64,000 nucleotides of DNA from Chitinophaga pinensis (GCA_945878115.1 CAMDVD010000003.1:1-64000); one strand, 5' to 3'. Positions 9,087 to 17,647 are shown, counted from the first letter of the stretch. Program-made: numbers and translations. Notes: a model not told the origin generated them from the sequence alone.

Positions 9087-9653
9087 TTGTCACTATTTCA
9101 AAAAATCCAAAGCCGCATTAATCCACAGCCGGTTGTCACAAATGCCATTCCAGTATTTGAGTCGCCAATGAATATAAAACATGAGTTTGTTCATTTCCCA
9201 ACAGCTTATCGAATCGCCATTCTGTGCTATTATACCGACGCCGATTCACAAGAAATTATTGGCAATTATAAAAAGCAATTAGAAAGACTAGGTTACGATT
9301 GTGAAGTACTCATGTATATAGACAGCAAAGAACGTGACCACAATATTTATTTACAGTCCTTCAATTGGAATGATTTAGATAAAAGAACCATGTTACCGCA
9401 TAGTCCTCGCACAGATAGAGTGATTCAAAAAAAATATGATTTGTTGCTCAATCTATTCTCAACACCATGCTTACAACTACTGCACATTTCAAACCATTCG
9501 CAAGCCAAATGCAGAGTAGGTCCTTTCCTATCTAAAATTCAAGATTACTCTGATATATTGATCCCTATAAAAACAGAATTCGATTTACACACACTCATAC
9601 TTGATATCAATACAACCCTTCAATTAAAACCATATGATCGCAAACATGTTTAG
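9087..9653 (+). CDS. DUF6913-like protein of unknown function
   Basis: 188 residues from a TTG start. No signal peptide or membrane segment. A possible Rossmann-like alternation is visible (YRIAILCYYTDADSQEII, DCEVLMYIDSKERD, YDLLLNLFSTPCLQLLHI, SDILIPIKTEFDLHTLIL). It resembles the small DUF6913 proteins found beside dapA in Bacteroidota; I recall this association from general knowledge of the group and cannot check it here. The 3' end overlaps dapA, implying translational coupling. The TTG start coincides with a TAACTTTG promoter-like box (9082-9089). If that box is real, translation may begin at the in-frame ATG at 9168 instead, shortening the product by 27 residues. Confidence 0.7.
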   Translation: MSLFQKIQSRINPQPVVTNAIPVFESPMNIKHEFVHFPTAYRIAILCYYTDADSQEIIGNYKKQLERLGYDCEVLMYIDSKERDHNIYLQSFNWNDLDKRTMLPHSPRTDRVIQKKYDLLLNLFSTPCLQLLHISNHSQAKCRVGPFLSKIQDYSDILIPIKTEFDLHTLILDINTTLQLKPYDRKHV

Positions 9654-10515
9654 AGGAACCGGTGTGGCATTGGTTACTCCTTTTAAAAAAGATAAATCTG
9701 TAGACTTTCCAGCACTTGAAAAATTAGTGGATCATGTAATACAACATGGCGTTAATTATCTGGTGGTATTAGGTACAACTGGCGAACCCCCTACTCTATC
9801 TCAAGAAGAAAAAAGGAACATACTCGCATGCGTCATTGCAAAAAACAATAAACGCGTTCCTCTTGTTTGTGGTATCGGTGGCAACAATACACAAGCAGTC
9901 ATAGCACAGCTATCGTCCTATCCAGTTGAACATGTCGACGCCATTTTGAGCGTATCTCCTTATTACAGCAAACCAACACAAGCAGGCATTATCGCTCATT
10001 TCAAAGAGCTAGACAAGCATACACCACGCCCTATTATTTTATATAATGTACCAGGCAGAACAGGAAGTAATATGCTGGCAATTACAACCATACAAATAGC
10101 TAAAGAATGTAAAAATATGATTGCCGTTAAAGAAGCAAGTGGCAATATGGTTCAATGCATGGAATTAGTGCAACACAAACCAGATAATTTTTTAGTACTA
10201 AGTGGTGATGATAATCTTGCACTCGCACAAATTGCTTGTGGTTTTGATGGCGTTATTTCAGTTGCTGCAAATTGTTTCACCCAAAAATTTTGTGATTTAA
10301 TACAAGCTAGTTTACGCAATGATTTTATCACTGCTCGACAATTACAATACCAATTATTAGATGGCATTGATTTACTTTTTGCAGAAGGCAATCCATCAGG
10401 TGCAAAATTTGTATTAAGTGAAATGGGTATTTGTGCTAATGAATTTCGGCTCCCTATCGTGCCAGTAAGTAGCAACACAGAACTTGCTATTAAAGCCTAT
10501 CTGCAAGCATTCTAA
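9646..10515 (+). CDS. dapA: 4-hydroxy-tetrahydrodipicolinate synthase
   Basis: Condenses pyruvate with aspartate semialdehyde, the first committed step of the lysine/diaminopimelate branch that feeds peptidoglycan. Visible marks from the chosen start: GTGVALVTPF at the N-terminus, GTTGEPPTLS (pyruvate-binding Thr pair), LYNVPGRTG with the proton-relay Tyr, and VKEASGN with the Schiff-base Lys. The length of 289 residues is typical. I chose the ATG at 9646 because family members begin a few residues before GTGVAL; an ATG at 9634 adds four residues and deepens the overlap with the preceding gene from 8 to 20 bp. The next gene starts 1 bp after the stop. Confidence 0.96.
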   Translation: MFRGTGVALVTPFKKDKSVDFPALEKLVDHVIQHGVNYLVVLGTTGEPPTLSQEEKRNILACVIAKNNKRVPLVCGIGGNNTQAVIAQLSSYPVEHVDAILSVSPYYSKPTQAGIIAHFKELDKHTPRPIILYNVPGRTGSNMLAITTIQIAKECKNMIAVKEASGNMVQCMELVQHKPDNFLVLSGDDNLALAQIACGFDGVISVAANCFTQKFCDLIQASLRNDFITARQLQYQLLDGIDLLFAEGNPSGAKFVLSEMGICANEFRLPIVPVSSNTELAIKAYLQAF

Positions 10516-10516
10516 T

Positions 10517-10918
10517 ATGGTGGGCCCTAAAATTATTTTATTTGATGGCATTTGTAATTTTTGTAATTACTGGGTCTCTTTTATTATTCGTCATGATCGA
10601 AAAAAGCAATTCCAATTTGCTTCCCTGCAGAGTGAATTTGCGAAGCAATATATTCCAGAAAATAAAACCAATGCAAGCAATTTCCAATCCGTAATCTTAT
10701 TGGAAGGCAATACAATTCGAACAAAATCTACAGCTGCATTGCATATCATCAAACATCTTGATTTCCCTTGGAATTTAGGTACAGTTGGAATAATAGTACC
10801 AAAATTTATTCGTGATTATCTATACGATGTAGTGGCAAGACGACGTTACCAATGGTTTGGAAAAAGCGACACTTGTTCTGTTCCAACAGAAGCAGTTCAA
10901 GATCGATTTATTTCATAA
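10517..10918 (+). CDS. DCC-family thiol-disulfide oxidoreductase-like protein (DUF393)
   Basis: 133 residues. The N-terminal FDGICNFCNYWV motif is the DxxCxxC signature of the DCC/DUF393 family, followed by FIIRHDRKKQFQFASLQSE, also characteristic. These are small soluble thioredoxin-related proteins presumed to act in thiol-disulfide exchange; the substrate is not known. The start at 10517 lies one base after the dapA stop. An upstream in-frame ATG at 10484 lies inside dapA and would add residues foreign to the family. The last conserved segment (VARRRYQWFGK) is present, so the protein looks complete. Confidence 0.85.
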   Translation: MVGPKIILFDGICNFCNYWVSFIIRHDRKKQFQFASLQSEFAKQYIPENKTNASNFQSVILLEGNTIRTKSTAALHIIKHLDFPWNLGTVGIIVPKFIRDYLYDVVARRRYQWFGKSDTCSVPTEAVQDRFIS

Positions 10919-10964
10919 ACATATTTTATTTTTGATTCTACCAGACAAATATTCTAAGCATAAA

Positions 10965-11498
10965 ATGAAACCTATTTTTTTACTTCTCTTCCTTCTAAGC
11001 ATTGCACTACAAGGCTTTGGACAAGTACATCGACGAGCAAATTATTATGAAACATTTATAGAAGTGAATACTCCGATTGATAGTATTGTTGTACTAAAAT
11101 CAAAACGGCAAATGATTTGTTTTCACCAAAAACAAAAAGTCAAAATGTATATGATTTCATTGGGGATGGAACCCGAAGGAAAAAAGCAATTTGAAGGTGA
11201 TTTGCGAACACCAGAAGGACTTTATTCCATCAATGGTAGAGATACAAATAGTTCATATCATACCAACCTTGGTTTATCTTATCCAAACACAGAAGATTCT
11301 ACTTTTGCTGCCTTACAAGAAAAAAGTGCTGGTGGCGAAATCAAAATTCATGGCTTCCCGAATAACCACCGTAAAAACCAAGAGACCGATTTTTTGGATA
11401 CCGACTGGACCATTGGCTGCATAGCAGTTTCTGATTTTGAAATAGATGAATTATATAAATGGGTTATTGAAAATTGTCCAATTCTTATACGTCCTTAA
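10965..11498 (+). CDS. Exported L,D-transpeptidase (YkuD-type) family protein
   Basis: 177 residues from the ATG at 10965; the frame is open further upstream, but that stretch overlaps the preceding gene. Signal peptide about 1-20 (FLLLFLLSIALQGFGQ). The YkuD catalytic region shows GDLRTPEGLYSINGRD, KIHGFPN and the signature WTIGCIAVSDFEID with the catalytic Cys in the xGCI position. It would act in the periplasm, cross-linking peptidoglycan or attaching proteins to it. It lies 46 bp after the DCC gene. Its stop codon overlaps by 4 bp the stop of the convergent rnz gene. Confidence 0.87.
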   Translation: MKPIFLLLFLLSIALQGFGQVHRRANYYETFIEVNTPIDSIVVLKSKRQMICFHQKQKVKMYMISLGMEPEGKKQFEGDLRTPEGLYSINGRDTNSSYHTNLGLSYPNTEDSTFAALQEKSAGGEIKIHGFPNNHRKNQETDFLDTDWTIGCIAVSDFEIDELYKWVIENCPILIRP

Positions 11499-12391
11499 AT
11501 CTCAAATGTCTGCCCTTCCATTGCCAATTCGGTATGTTCAAAAACTGGAATGGCTTCATCCAAAAAAGCTTGCAAGTTTTTATATTTAGAAGAAAAATGG
11601 CCAATGATTAATTTTTTTACAAGCCCTTGCTTCGCAATATCTGCAGCTTGTCCGGCTGTAGAATGAAAACGCATTTTAGCTTTTTCACTATTCTCTGCAG
11701 TGTAGGTAGTTTCATGATAGAACAAATCTGCACCGCTTATATCTTCAATGATTTCAGGCGCATACCTAGTGTCAGCAGCAAAGACATATATCTTATCCGG
11801 ATGCCCTTGTTGCGTCACCCAATCATTCTTTACTATATCTCCAAACTTATCGATATAGTCTTCTCCTTCACACAATTTAGCATAGAAATATTTGGGAATT
11901 TCATACTGTTGAAGCTGATTAGGTATTAAAATTCTTTTTCTTTTTTTCTCTATAAAAATAAACCCATGGGTCGGCACGCTATGATAAACTGGAAAACATT
12001 TCACCTGCCACTTTTCCTCGTCCAATAATGTTTCTCTTTTCCCCTCCTCTAGTAGATGAAAAATCATGGCAAAACCTAAGTCCCAAGGCAATTGCAACTC
12101 TACAATTTCCTTTATTTCCTTTGGGCAATAAAGATGTAATTCCTTTTCACGACCGAGTAGGGATAGACTGCTGATAAAACCAACTAAACCAAGGTAATGA
12201 TCACCATGTGCATGACTAATGAAAATATGATTAATCCGATTACTTTTTACTTTAAATTGTTGCATGCGCATCTGAGCACCTTCACCACAATCCATCAAAA
12301 AAAGCTGATCCATGATATCAATCACTTGCGCTGTAGGATAACGTCCATAAGCTGGCAATGCGGAATTATTTCCAAGGATGGTAATTTTCAT
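11495..12391 (-). CDS. rnz: Ribonuclease Z (tRNA 3' endonuclease)
   Basis: 298 residues, normal for the short-form enzyme. It is a metallo-beta-lactamase-fold endonuclease that trims the 3' trailer of tRNA precursors. Evidence: N-terminal ITILGNNSALP, zinc motif SHAHGDHYLG (HxHxDH), a Gly-rich substrate strand, ADTRYAP with the metal-ligand Asp, and the C-terminal GHFSSKY His ligand. In this genome tRNA-Asp lacks an encoded CCA, consistent with RNase Z processing before CCA addition. The gene is convergent with the L,D-transpeptidase gene, the two stop codons sharing a TTAA. Confidence 0.95.
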   Translation of the reverse strand: MKITILGNNSALPAYGRYPTAQVIDIMDQLFLMDCGEGAQMRMQQFKVKSNRINHIFISHAHGDHYLGLVGFISSLSLLGREKELHLYCPKEIKEIVELQLPWDLGFAMIFHLLEEGKRETLLDEEKWQVKCFPVYHSVPTHGFIFIEKKRKRILIPNQLQQYEIPKYFYAKLCEGEDYIDKFGDIVKNDWVTQQGHPDKIYVFAADTRYAPEIIEDISGADLFYHETTYTAENSEKAKMRFHSTAGQAADIAKQGLVKKLIIGHFSSKYKNLQAFLDEAIPVFEHTELAMEGQTFEI

Positions 12392-12426
12392 TTGCAGATT
12401 GTAGACTCTTGTGTCCTTATTTGGAC

Positions 12427-12909
12427 TTACGAGATAGTCTTCACTTTAAAGGTAAAATACTGCTGCATGAAATAACTATTGATAGCTACTAAAACAGTTG
12501 TAATAAATTTAGATAATGTTGGTTCCAAGCAAATGACTTCTACACAAATTTTCAAAAATACATAACTCAAACCCAAGCTTGTTATAACCGATAAACCATA
12601 ACGAAATAATTGATGCAAACCCCTCAATTCTGAAGTTGTAAAAACAATAAATTTATTGAAGAAAAACCCTGTTGGAAAACTGATGCAGAACGACACTATA
12701 AAAGCTGCGATATGCGCGCCAATCGTTGTATGCATTACCACAATTGGCATTTTTTCAAACCAATAATAATAAGCAATATTATAACAAATCAAGTCTACAA
12801 GTACAGTTGTACTACCGCAAATTAAATATTTGAAAGTTTGCAGTTCTATGAATTTTTTAATAAAATCAAAGTAAAAAAACTCAAGAAAGGTATTAAGCCA
12901 TTTTCTCAC
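12427..12909 (-). CDS. GtrA-family membrane protein
   Basis: 160 residues with four predicted membrane helices, the GtrA/PF04138 layout. LICGSTTVLVDLICYNIAYYY opens the first helix, FIVSFCISFPTGFFFNKF contains the family's N-K-F pattern, and QLFRYGLSV precedes helix three. GtrA proteins move lipid-linked sugars across the inner membrane for O-antigen or teichoic-acid decoration, although many have unproven roles. No glycosyltransferase gene is adjacent. It sits 19 bp downstream of a lipoprotein gene on the same strand. Confidence 0.82.
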   Translation of the reverse strand: MRKWLNTFLEFFYFDFIKKFIELQTFKYLICGSTTVLVDLICYNIAYYYWFEKMPIVVMHTTIGAHIAAFIVSFCISFPTGFFFNKFIVFTTSELRGLHQLFRYGLSVITSLGLSYVFLKICVEVICLEPTLSKFITTVLVAINSYFMQQYFTFKVKTIS

Positions 12910-12928
12910 CAGCGGTCGTCCTTAACAA

Positions 12929-13369
12929 TTATTCAAATGGAGTAAAATGAATTTCTACTGAATTATCGACATTGCGAATCCATAATTGTTTCTCATACAA
13001 TTTGAGAATATTATAGTCGTTTGTACTGTCAATATTTCCAGAGAAATTTTTAGTAGTCAAGGCTACTTTTTTACCATGATCATATAGAACCCAAGTGCCT
13101 TGTACATTTCTTGCTTCAAGCGTAATAGGATCGATAATTGTTACGATATATTTGCCGTCGCGATAGATATAATGCTTTTGTTTTGCCCAATAAGGATCTT
13201 GTGAAACCTCTGTTCCGTTTACTTCTGCGCTTTCTACTCTCCAATTATTGGTTAGTCGTGCCTTCTTGCTTCGGAAACTAATATTTGGCCCTTCTTCATA
13301 TTTACGACAAGAGGATATAGCTACTGCTACAACGACGATTACTAAAAAAATGGTGGATAATTTTTTCAT
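12929..13369 (-). CDS. Lipocalin-like lipoprotein of unknown function
   Basis: 146 residues. An N-terminal hydrophobic segment ends in a lipobox (ISSC, Cys at about 20), so it is exported and lipidated. The mature part is a short beta-rich domain (NNWRVESAEVNG, GKYIVTIIDP, GTWVLYDHGKKVAL, LWIRNVDNSVEIHF) like the lipocalin-type lipoproteins common in Bacteroidota. No function can be assigned. It is followed closely by the GtrA-type gene. Confidence 0.75.
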   Translation of the reverse strand: MKKLSTIFLVIVVVAVAISSCRKYEEGPNISFRSKKARLTNNWRVESAEVNGTEVSQDPYWAKQKHYIYRDGKYIVTIIDPITLEARNVQGTWVLYDHGKKVALTTKNFSGNIDSTNDYNILKLYEKQLWIRNVDNSVEIHFTPFE

Positions 13370-13450
13370 ATTATTTTTATCAAAGCACTAAGATAAACAA
13401 ATTTCTAATAGTTGAGTTTTTTTGCATAGAAAATGTACTGAATGACCACT

Positions 13451-14929
13451 TTATCGTAAAGAATTTCTTCTTTGCCAATTGGAAATAGTCGGTTGTAAAG
13501 GCTTAGGAACTTGTGTTTTTTGACCATAAATTAGACAAGCTAATGTGGCAATCATTTCCTTATCCTCCTCCTCTAATTTTATCAATTCATTTGGATGATA
13601 ATAGTTAGCAATAAAGTGGGTATCAAATTTACCTGCAATAAATGCTTCTTGATGGATAGCCCACTTACCAAATGGAAGAGTAGTTTCTATCCCATTTATC
13701 CTAAAGTCTGAAATAGCGTTAGACAATCGTTCAATCGCCTCCGTTCTATTTGCGCCCCAAGCAACTAATTTACCAATCATCGGGTCATAATAAATAGGAA
13801 TTTCCATCCCTTCTTCGTACCCATCATCTATACGAATACCTTCTCCACTTGGTCTTCTATACACATCCAATGTACCAATATCTGGCATAAAATTTTGTAA
13901 TGGATCTTCAGCACAAATCCGAAGTTCAATCGCATGTCCATGAATCTTTAAATCCGCTTGACTCATTTTTAATTTTTCACCACGTGCTACCAGAATTTGT
14001 TCTTCTACCAAATCAACTCCTGTAATCATTTCTGTCACACAATGTTCAACTTGTAGACGAGTATTCATTTCTAAAAAATAAAAATTGAGTTCTTCATCGG
14101 CTAAAAATTCAACTGTACCCACACCATGGTAATCACAAGCACGAGCTACATTCACTGCGCATTCGCCCATTGCTTTTCGCACAGCTTCTGTCAAACAAGA
14201 AGAGGGAGCTTCTTCAATTAATTTTTGATGCCTTCTTTGAATAGAACATTCTCGTTCAAAAAGATAAACATAATTGCCATGCATATCGCCCAAAACTTGA
14301 ATCTCGATATGTTTAGGCGAACCAATATATTTTTCAATAAATACGGAATCATCACCAAAAGAATTTAATGCTTCACTTCTTGCCATGTGAAATTGTTCTT
14401 CTAAATCTTCCATTTGATTTACCAAACGCATTCCTTTACCACCACCACCAGCACTTGCTTTAATCAATAATGGAAACCCTGTTTGCAATGCAATTCCTCT
14501 TGCCTCTTCTACATCAAGTATAGGCTTGTCCGTTCCAGGAACCATTGGCACATCAAATCTTTTAGCCGCTTGCTTTGCACCAATTTTACTTCCCATGGTT
14601 TTAATAGAAGATGGCGTTGGGCCAATAAATACAATCCCAGCATCAACGCATGCCTGACTGAATGAAGCATTCTCACTCAAGAAACCATAGCCAGGATGTA
14701 TGCCTTCTGCGCCACATGCTTTAGCCACAGAAATAATTTTTGCCATGTCGAGATAAGATTGGGAAGAAGGAGCTGGGCCAATACAATAGGATTCATCGGC
14801 AAATAAAACAAAGGGCATATTCTTATCTACATCGCTATAAACAGCAACAGTTTGTATACCCATTTTTTTAACTGTACGCATAATACGTAAAGCAATCTCA
14901 CCCCTATTCGCAATTAATATTTTATTCAT
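13451..14929 (-). CDS. accC: Biotin carboxylase subunit of an acyl-CoA carboxylase
   Basis: 492 residues. It carboxylates biotin on a carrier protein using ATP and bicarbonate. The N-terminal MNKILIANRGEIALRI, the ATP-grasp glycine loop KASAGGGGKGMRL (about 160), the metal/bicarbonate segment EMNTRLQVEHCVTE (about 290) and IELRICAEDP identify it. It is about 45 residues longer than E. coli AccC; the extra C-terminal tail (from about 445) resembles subunits of propionyl- or acetyl-CoA carboxylases, so the acyl substrate is uncertain. It carries no biotinyl or carboxyltransferase domain, so it is not pyruvate carboxylase. accB and accD are not nearby. Confidence 0.9.
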   Translation of the reverse strand: MNKILIANRGEIALRIMRTVKKMGIQTVAVYSDVDKNMPFVLFADESYCIGPAPSSQSYLDMAKIISVAKACGAEGIHPGYGFLSENASFSQACVDAGIVFIGPTPSSIKTMGSKIGAKQAAKRFDVPMVPGTDKPILDVEEARGIALQTGFPLLIKASAGGGGKGMRLVNQMEDLEEQFHMARSEALNSFGDDSVFIEKYIGSPKHIEIQVLGDMHGNYVYLFERECSIQRRHQKLIEEAPSSCLTEAVRKAMGECAVNVARACDYHGVGTVEFLADEELNFYFLEMNTRLQVEHCVTEMITGVDLVEEQILVARGEKLKMSQADLKIHGHAIELRICAEDPLQNFMPDIGTLDVYRRPSGEGIRIDDGYEEGMEIPIYYDPMIGKLVAWGANRTEAIERLSNAISDFRINGIETTLPFGKWAIHQEAFIAGKFDTHFIANYYHPNELIKLEEEDKEMIATLACLIYGQKTQVPKPLQPTISNWQRRNSLR

Positions 14930-14947
14930 GTCGTATAAAAAAGGAAG

Positions 14948-14955
14948 CGAATATA
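14948..14955 (-). promoter_or_regulatory. Candidate -7 box for the biotin carboxylase gene
   Basis: TATATTCG on the minus strand differs from TAnnTTTG by one base and lies 18 bp before the start codon. Tentative: no clear -33 TTG was found at the right distance. Confidence 0.35.
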
Positions 14956-15158
14956 AGTGATTTTTTTACGACAGAATCATTTTTACTATTGTGGAAGTTT
15001 CAGATTTTTTAAAAGTAAAAAAGCACAATTTATTCTACTGTCAGAGCAACACGCTGCATGCTTTGGAGCCAACTCTACAACAACTTTGATGCTTCATTTT
15101 ATTAATGATAATTTTGAAAACGTAAAGGAGATAGCTTCAAATTGTCTGAACTAGTTTT

Positions 15159-15578
15159 TTATTGATTTTGGGATTGGCAATGTTTTTTATTCGGTTTCAT
15201 AACCCGTTTAAATTGTAAAGAACTATTCCCGAAATTGATGAGCAACCCGATATCCAGACCATAAGCCTCTAAGTAATTAATCGGCTGTGCAAGATGAACC
15301 TCTTCTAGTTTAATTGCAGCTTTTAATTCAACCATCACTTTTCCTTCTACAAAAAAATCAACTCTTCTTGTACCAACATGCTCGCCTTTATAGCTAAGTT
15401 CCATTTCATGCTCTCTGCTAAATCCCAACCCTTGCCGTATCATTTCAATTGCCAAACATCTTTGATAAACCACTTCTTGAAATCCATTACCCATAATGCC
15501 ATGCACTTCCATTGCACAACCAATTATTCTTCCTGTCAATTCCGATAATGGATATTCTTGCTTAATCATAATATTCAT
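15159..15578 (-). CDS. GxxExxY family protein
   Basis: 139 residues. The signature GNGFQEVVYQ is the GxxExxY motif. The conserved neighbours are visible: GCAMEVHGIMG before it, and then VDFFVEGKVMVELKA and INYLEAYGLDIGLLINFG, the last part resembling a PD-(D/E)XK nuclease core (D..., E-x-K). The family is widespread in Bacteroidota and cyanobacteria, has no proven function, and behaves like a mobile gene. The start can be 15578 or 15569. The bases around the start codon recur several times in the repeat array immediately upstream. Confidence 0.88.
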   Translation of the reverse strand: MNIMIKQEYPLSELTGRIIGCAMEVHGIMGNGFQEVVYQRCLAIEMIRQGLGFSREHEMELSYKGEHVGTRRVDFFVEGKVMVELKAAIKLEEVHLAQPINYLEAYGLDIGLLINFGNSSLQFKRVMKPNKKHCQSQNQ

Positions 15579-15794
15579 TCAATCTTTTCAAAACATAGTT
15601 CAGACATTCAATTACTTCAAAATCATAGTATTCATTCAATCATTTCAAATCATAGTTCAGACAATTACTTCATAATCATAGTTCAGACAACTTTCAAATC
15701 ATAGTATTCATTCAATCAAAAAAATCATAGTTCAGACAACTTACAAATCATAGTATTCATTCAATCATTTCAAATCATAGTTCAAACAATCAAC
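15579..15794. repeat. Irregular tandem repeat array between mqnE and the GxxExxY gene
   Basis: Two short units alternate irregularly. Unit A, TCATAGTTCAGACA, occurs near 15594, 15650, 15677, 15725 and 15775 (last copy TCAAACA). A variant (CACAGTTCAGACA) forms the last codons and stop of mqnE at 15796-15808. Unit B, ATCATAGTATTCATTCAATC, occurs at 15622, 15698 and 15748. A variant spans the start codon of the GxxExxY gene (15566-15584). Spacing is uneven (about 25-50 bp), which excludes a CRISPR. The array looks like repeated duplication of the junction between the two genes. Confidence 0.85.
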
Positions 15795-16937
15795 TCACAG
15801 TTCAGACATCGCCTTCACCTCATGATACGTCGTATCTCTTTCAACAGGTATTCTTTTTGCGGCAGTAATTAAATCACAAATTTCTTCCGTACTCATACTT
15901 GGGTTTTGCTCTTCACTCCCTGCCATCGAATATATTTTTGTGCTATCATCGATGGTACCATCTAAATCATTCACGCCATAATTCAACATCAACTGTGCAT
16001 TGTTTCTTCCTAACATTGGCCAATAAGCTTTGAGGTGCGGGAAATTATCCATGAATATTCTGGCAACGGCGTACAACTTCATATCTTCTATTATACTGCT
16101 TTCCGCAATATGGCTCATATCATTATCTCCATTTCTAAATTTGAGGGGAATGAAACAATTAAATCCATTGGTTTCATCTTGCAACATACGCAATTGATGC
16201 ATGTGATCTACTCTGTCTGCATAGGATTCTACATGTCCATACAACATCGTTGCATTAGTTGGCATGCCCAATTGATGCGCTGTTCTATGTATATCTAACC
16301 AACCTTCACCATCTACTTTATCTTCACAAATTTGCTTTCTAATTTCTGGCGCAAATATTTCAGCACCTCCGCCAGGTAAGGATTGCAAGCCCGCATCCTT
16401 CAATAATTGCATGCCTTCCAAACGACTTACTTTTGCTTTTCTAAACATATAATCTAACTCCACAGCTGTAAATCCTTTGATATGCAAATCTGGGCGATAG
16501 GCTTTTATTTGACGAAGCAAATCACAGAAATAATACAAATCCATTTTCGGATGAACACCTCCAACGATATGTACTTCAGTTACTGGAATGCCATCATATT
16601 TCTTCACGATATCCATCATTTGATCGATGCTTAACTCCCAACCTTCTTCCTTGTTTTTATATAATCTGGAATAAGAACAAAACGCACAACTAAACACGCA
16701 AACATTCGTCGGTTCAATATGAAAATTTCGATTGAAATAGGTTTTATCTCCATGCTTTTCTTCTCGAATATAATTTGCCAAAGCACCTAAAAATCCTATC
16801 TCTCCTTCTTCAAACAATGTGATGGCCTCTTCACTTGTGATTCGCTCTTGCTGTAAAATCTTTTGACCAATGCGACGAAGTGATTCTGGCAAATGTGATT
16901 GCGTTAATAATATTTGTATTTGAGAAATAGAAGACAT
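15795..16937 (-). CDS. mqnE: Aminofutalosine synthase, radical SAM enzyme
   Basis: 380 residues. It joins a 5'-deoxyadenosyl radical chemistry to 3-[(1-carboxyvinyl)oxy]benzoate to give aminofutalosine, an early step of the futalosine route to menaquinone. The radical-SAM cysteines are in CVFSCAFC (C-x3-C-x2-C, about 78-85). The LPGGGAEIF motif (about 192-200) is MqnE-like, whereas MqnC usually reads GGGAEIL. NATMLYGHVE and GFNCFIPLKF are further family marks. No other mqn gene is in the window. The last codons (AMSEL, stop) are echoed in the repeat array just downstream. Confidence 0.93.
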   Translation of the reverse strand: MSSISQIQILLTQSHLPESLRRIGQKILQQERITSEEAITLFEEGEIGFLGALANYIREEKHGDKTYFNRNFHIEPTNVCVFSCAFCSYSRLYKNKEEGWELSIDQMMDIVKKYDGIPVTEVHIVGGVHPKMDLYYFCDLLRQIKAYRPDLHIKGFTAVELDYMFRKAKVSRLEGMQLLKDAGLQSLPGGGAEIFAPEIRKQICEDKVDGEGWLDIHRTAHQLGMPTNATMLYGHVESYADRVDHMHQLRMLQDETNGFNCFIPLKFRNGDNDMSHIAESSIIEDMKLYAVARIFMDNFPHLKAYWPMLGRNNAQLMLNYGVNDLDGTIDDSTKIYSMAGSEEQNPSMSTEEICDLITAAKRIPVERDTTYHEVKAMSEL

Positions 16938-16954
16938 ATAAATCAGTTGAGGCG

Positions 16955-17006
16955 CAAATGTACATTACGAAAAGGATTCAAATATAAATTATGCCTTAAT
17001 AGGCAA
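16955..17006 (-). promoter_or_regulatory. Tandem candidate promoters for mqnE
   Basis: Two minus-strand -7 boxes precede mqnE: TACATTTG at 16955-16962 and TATATTTG at 16979-16986. The distal one has a TTG at 17004-17006 with a 17 bp spacer. The proximal one has a TTG at 16979-16981 with a 16 bp spacer. Either would give a leader of roughly 10-40 nt. Confidence 0.6.
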
Positions 17007-17050
17007 TAATCCTTATAGACATTATTTTGATTCTTTATCGAAAACAGTTC

Positions 17051-17647
17051 TTACTTCCTTCTATTTATTTCATCTCGAATTTGAGCAGCCTTAATATAAT
17101 CTTCCTGATCTAAAACTTCTTCTAACATTTTTTGCAAATTCTCTAAACTGAGTCCGCTAAGGCTATCGTGACTAGGTGTAATCTTTGTTTTTGATTTCTT
17201 CTCTTCTTTTATTTCTACTTGATGCGATGTCTCATCCATTTGCAATCCTGCCGAATCCAAAATAGATTCATATGTATAAATAGGTGCATCAAAACGTACA
17301 GCCAATGCCAATGCATCTGAAGTTCGAGAGTCTATTTCAATGGTTTCATAAGGTGATTGACAAATTAATTTAGCAAAAAAAATACCTTCATGTATGCGAT
17401 GGATGAGCACTTCATTCAACTGCAATTGAAAAGCGACCATCATATTTTTCATCAAATCATGCGTAAGTGGACGAGTAGGTTGCATATTCTCTAAAGCTAC
17501 AGCGATCGCTTGTGCTTCAAAACCACCAATCACAATTGGTAATTTTCGCACGCCATTTACTTCACCCAATACAACCGCATAGGAATGTGATTGTGTGACA
17601 CTGTGCGACAATGCAACGATTTCTAATTCAAGTTTTTTAGTGCTCAT
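17051..17647 (-). CDS. Bifunctional nuclease (BFN/DUF151) family protein with C-terminal UVR motif
   Basis: 198 residues from the ATG at 17647. An upstream in-frame ATG at 17740 lies inside etfA and codes for unrelated residues. Residues 1-135 are the BFN domain (HSYAVVLGEVNGVRKLPIVIGGFEAQAIA, IDSRTSDALALAVRFDAPIY); DUF151 proteins have been reported as DNase/RNase. Residues 165-198 contain LENLQKMLEEVLDQEDYIKAAQIRDEINRRK-type sequence, the UVR helical hairpin used by UvrB to contact UvrC. This fusion is known in Bacteroidota and suggests a DNA-repair or stress link. It is the third gene after etfB and etfA, 25 bp from etfA. Confidence 0.88.
   Translation of the reverse strand: MSTKKLELEIVALSHSVTQSHSYAVVLGEVNGVRKLPIVIGGFEAQAIAVALENMQPTRPLTHDLMKNMMVAFQLQLNEVLIHRIHEGIFFAKLICQSPYETIEIDSRTSDALALAVRFDAPIYTYESILDSAGLQMDETSHQVEIKEEKKSKTKITPSHDSLSGLSLENLQKMLEEVLDQEDYIKAAQIRDEINRRK

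Noticed and set aside
13451-14929. Pyruvate carboxylase
   Set aside because: The frame ends after the biotin carboxylase part; no carboxyltransferase or biotinyl domain is encoded.
14957-15154. 65-codon plus-strand ORF between the biotin carboxylase and GxxExxY genes
   Set aside because: Overlaps the promoter region of the biotin carboxylase gene and shows no domain or family features.
15594-15790. Possible CRISPR array
   Set aside because: The units are short (14-20 bp), of two kinds, unevenly spaced, and copy the ends of the flanking genes; there are no uniform spacers and no cas gene.
15795-16937. MqnC (cyclic dehypoxanthine futalosine synthase)
   Set aside because: The GGGAEIF motif and overall spacing fit MqnE better than MqnC.
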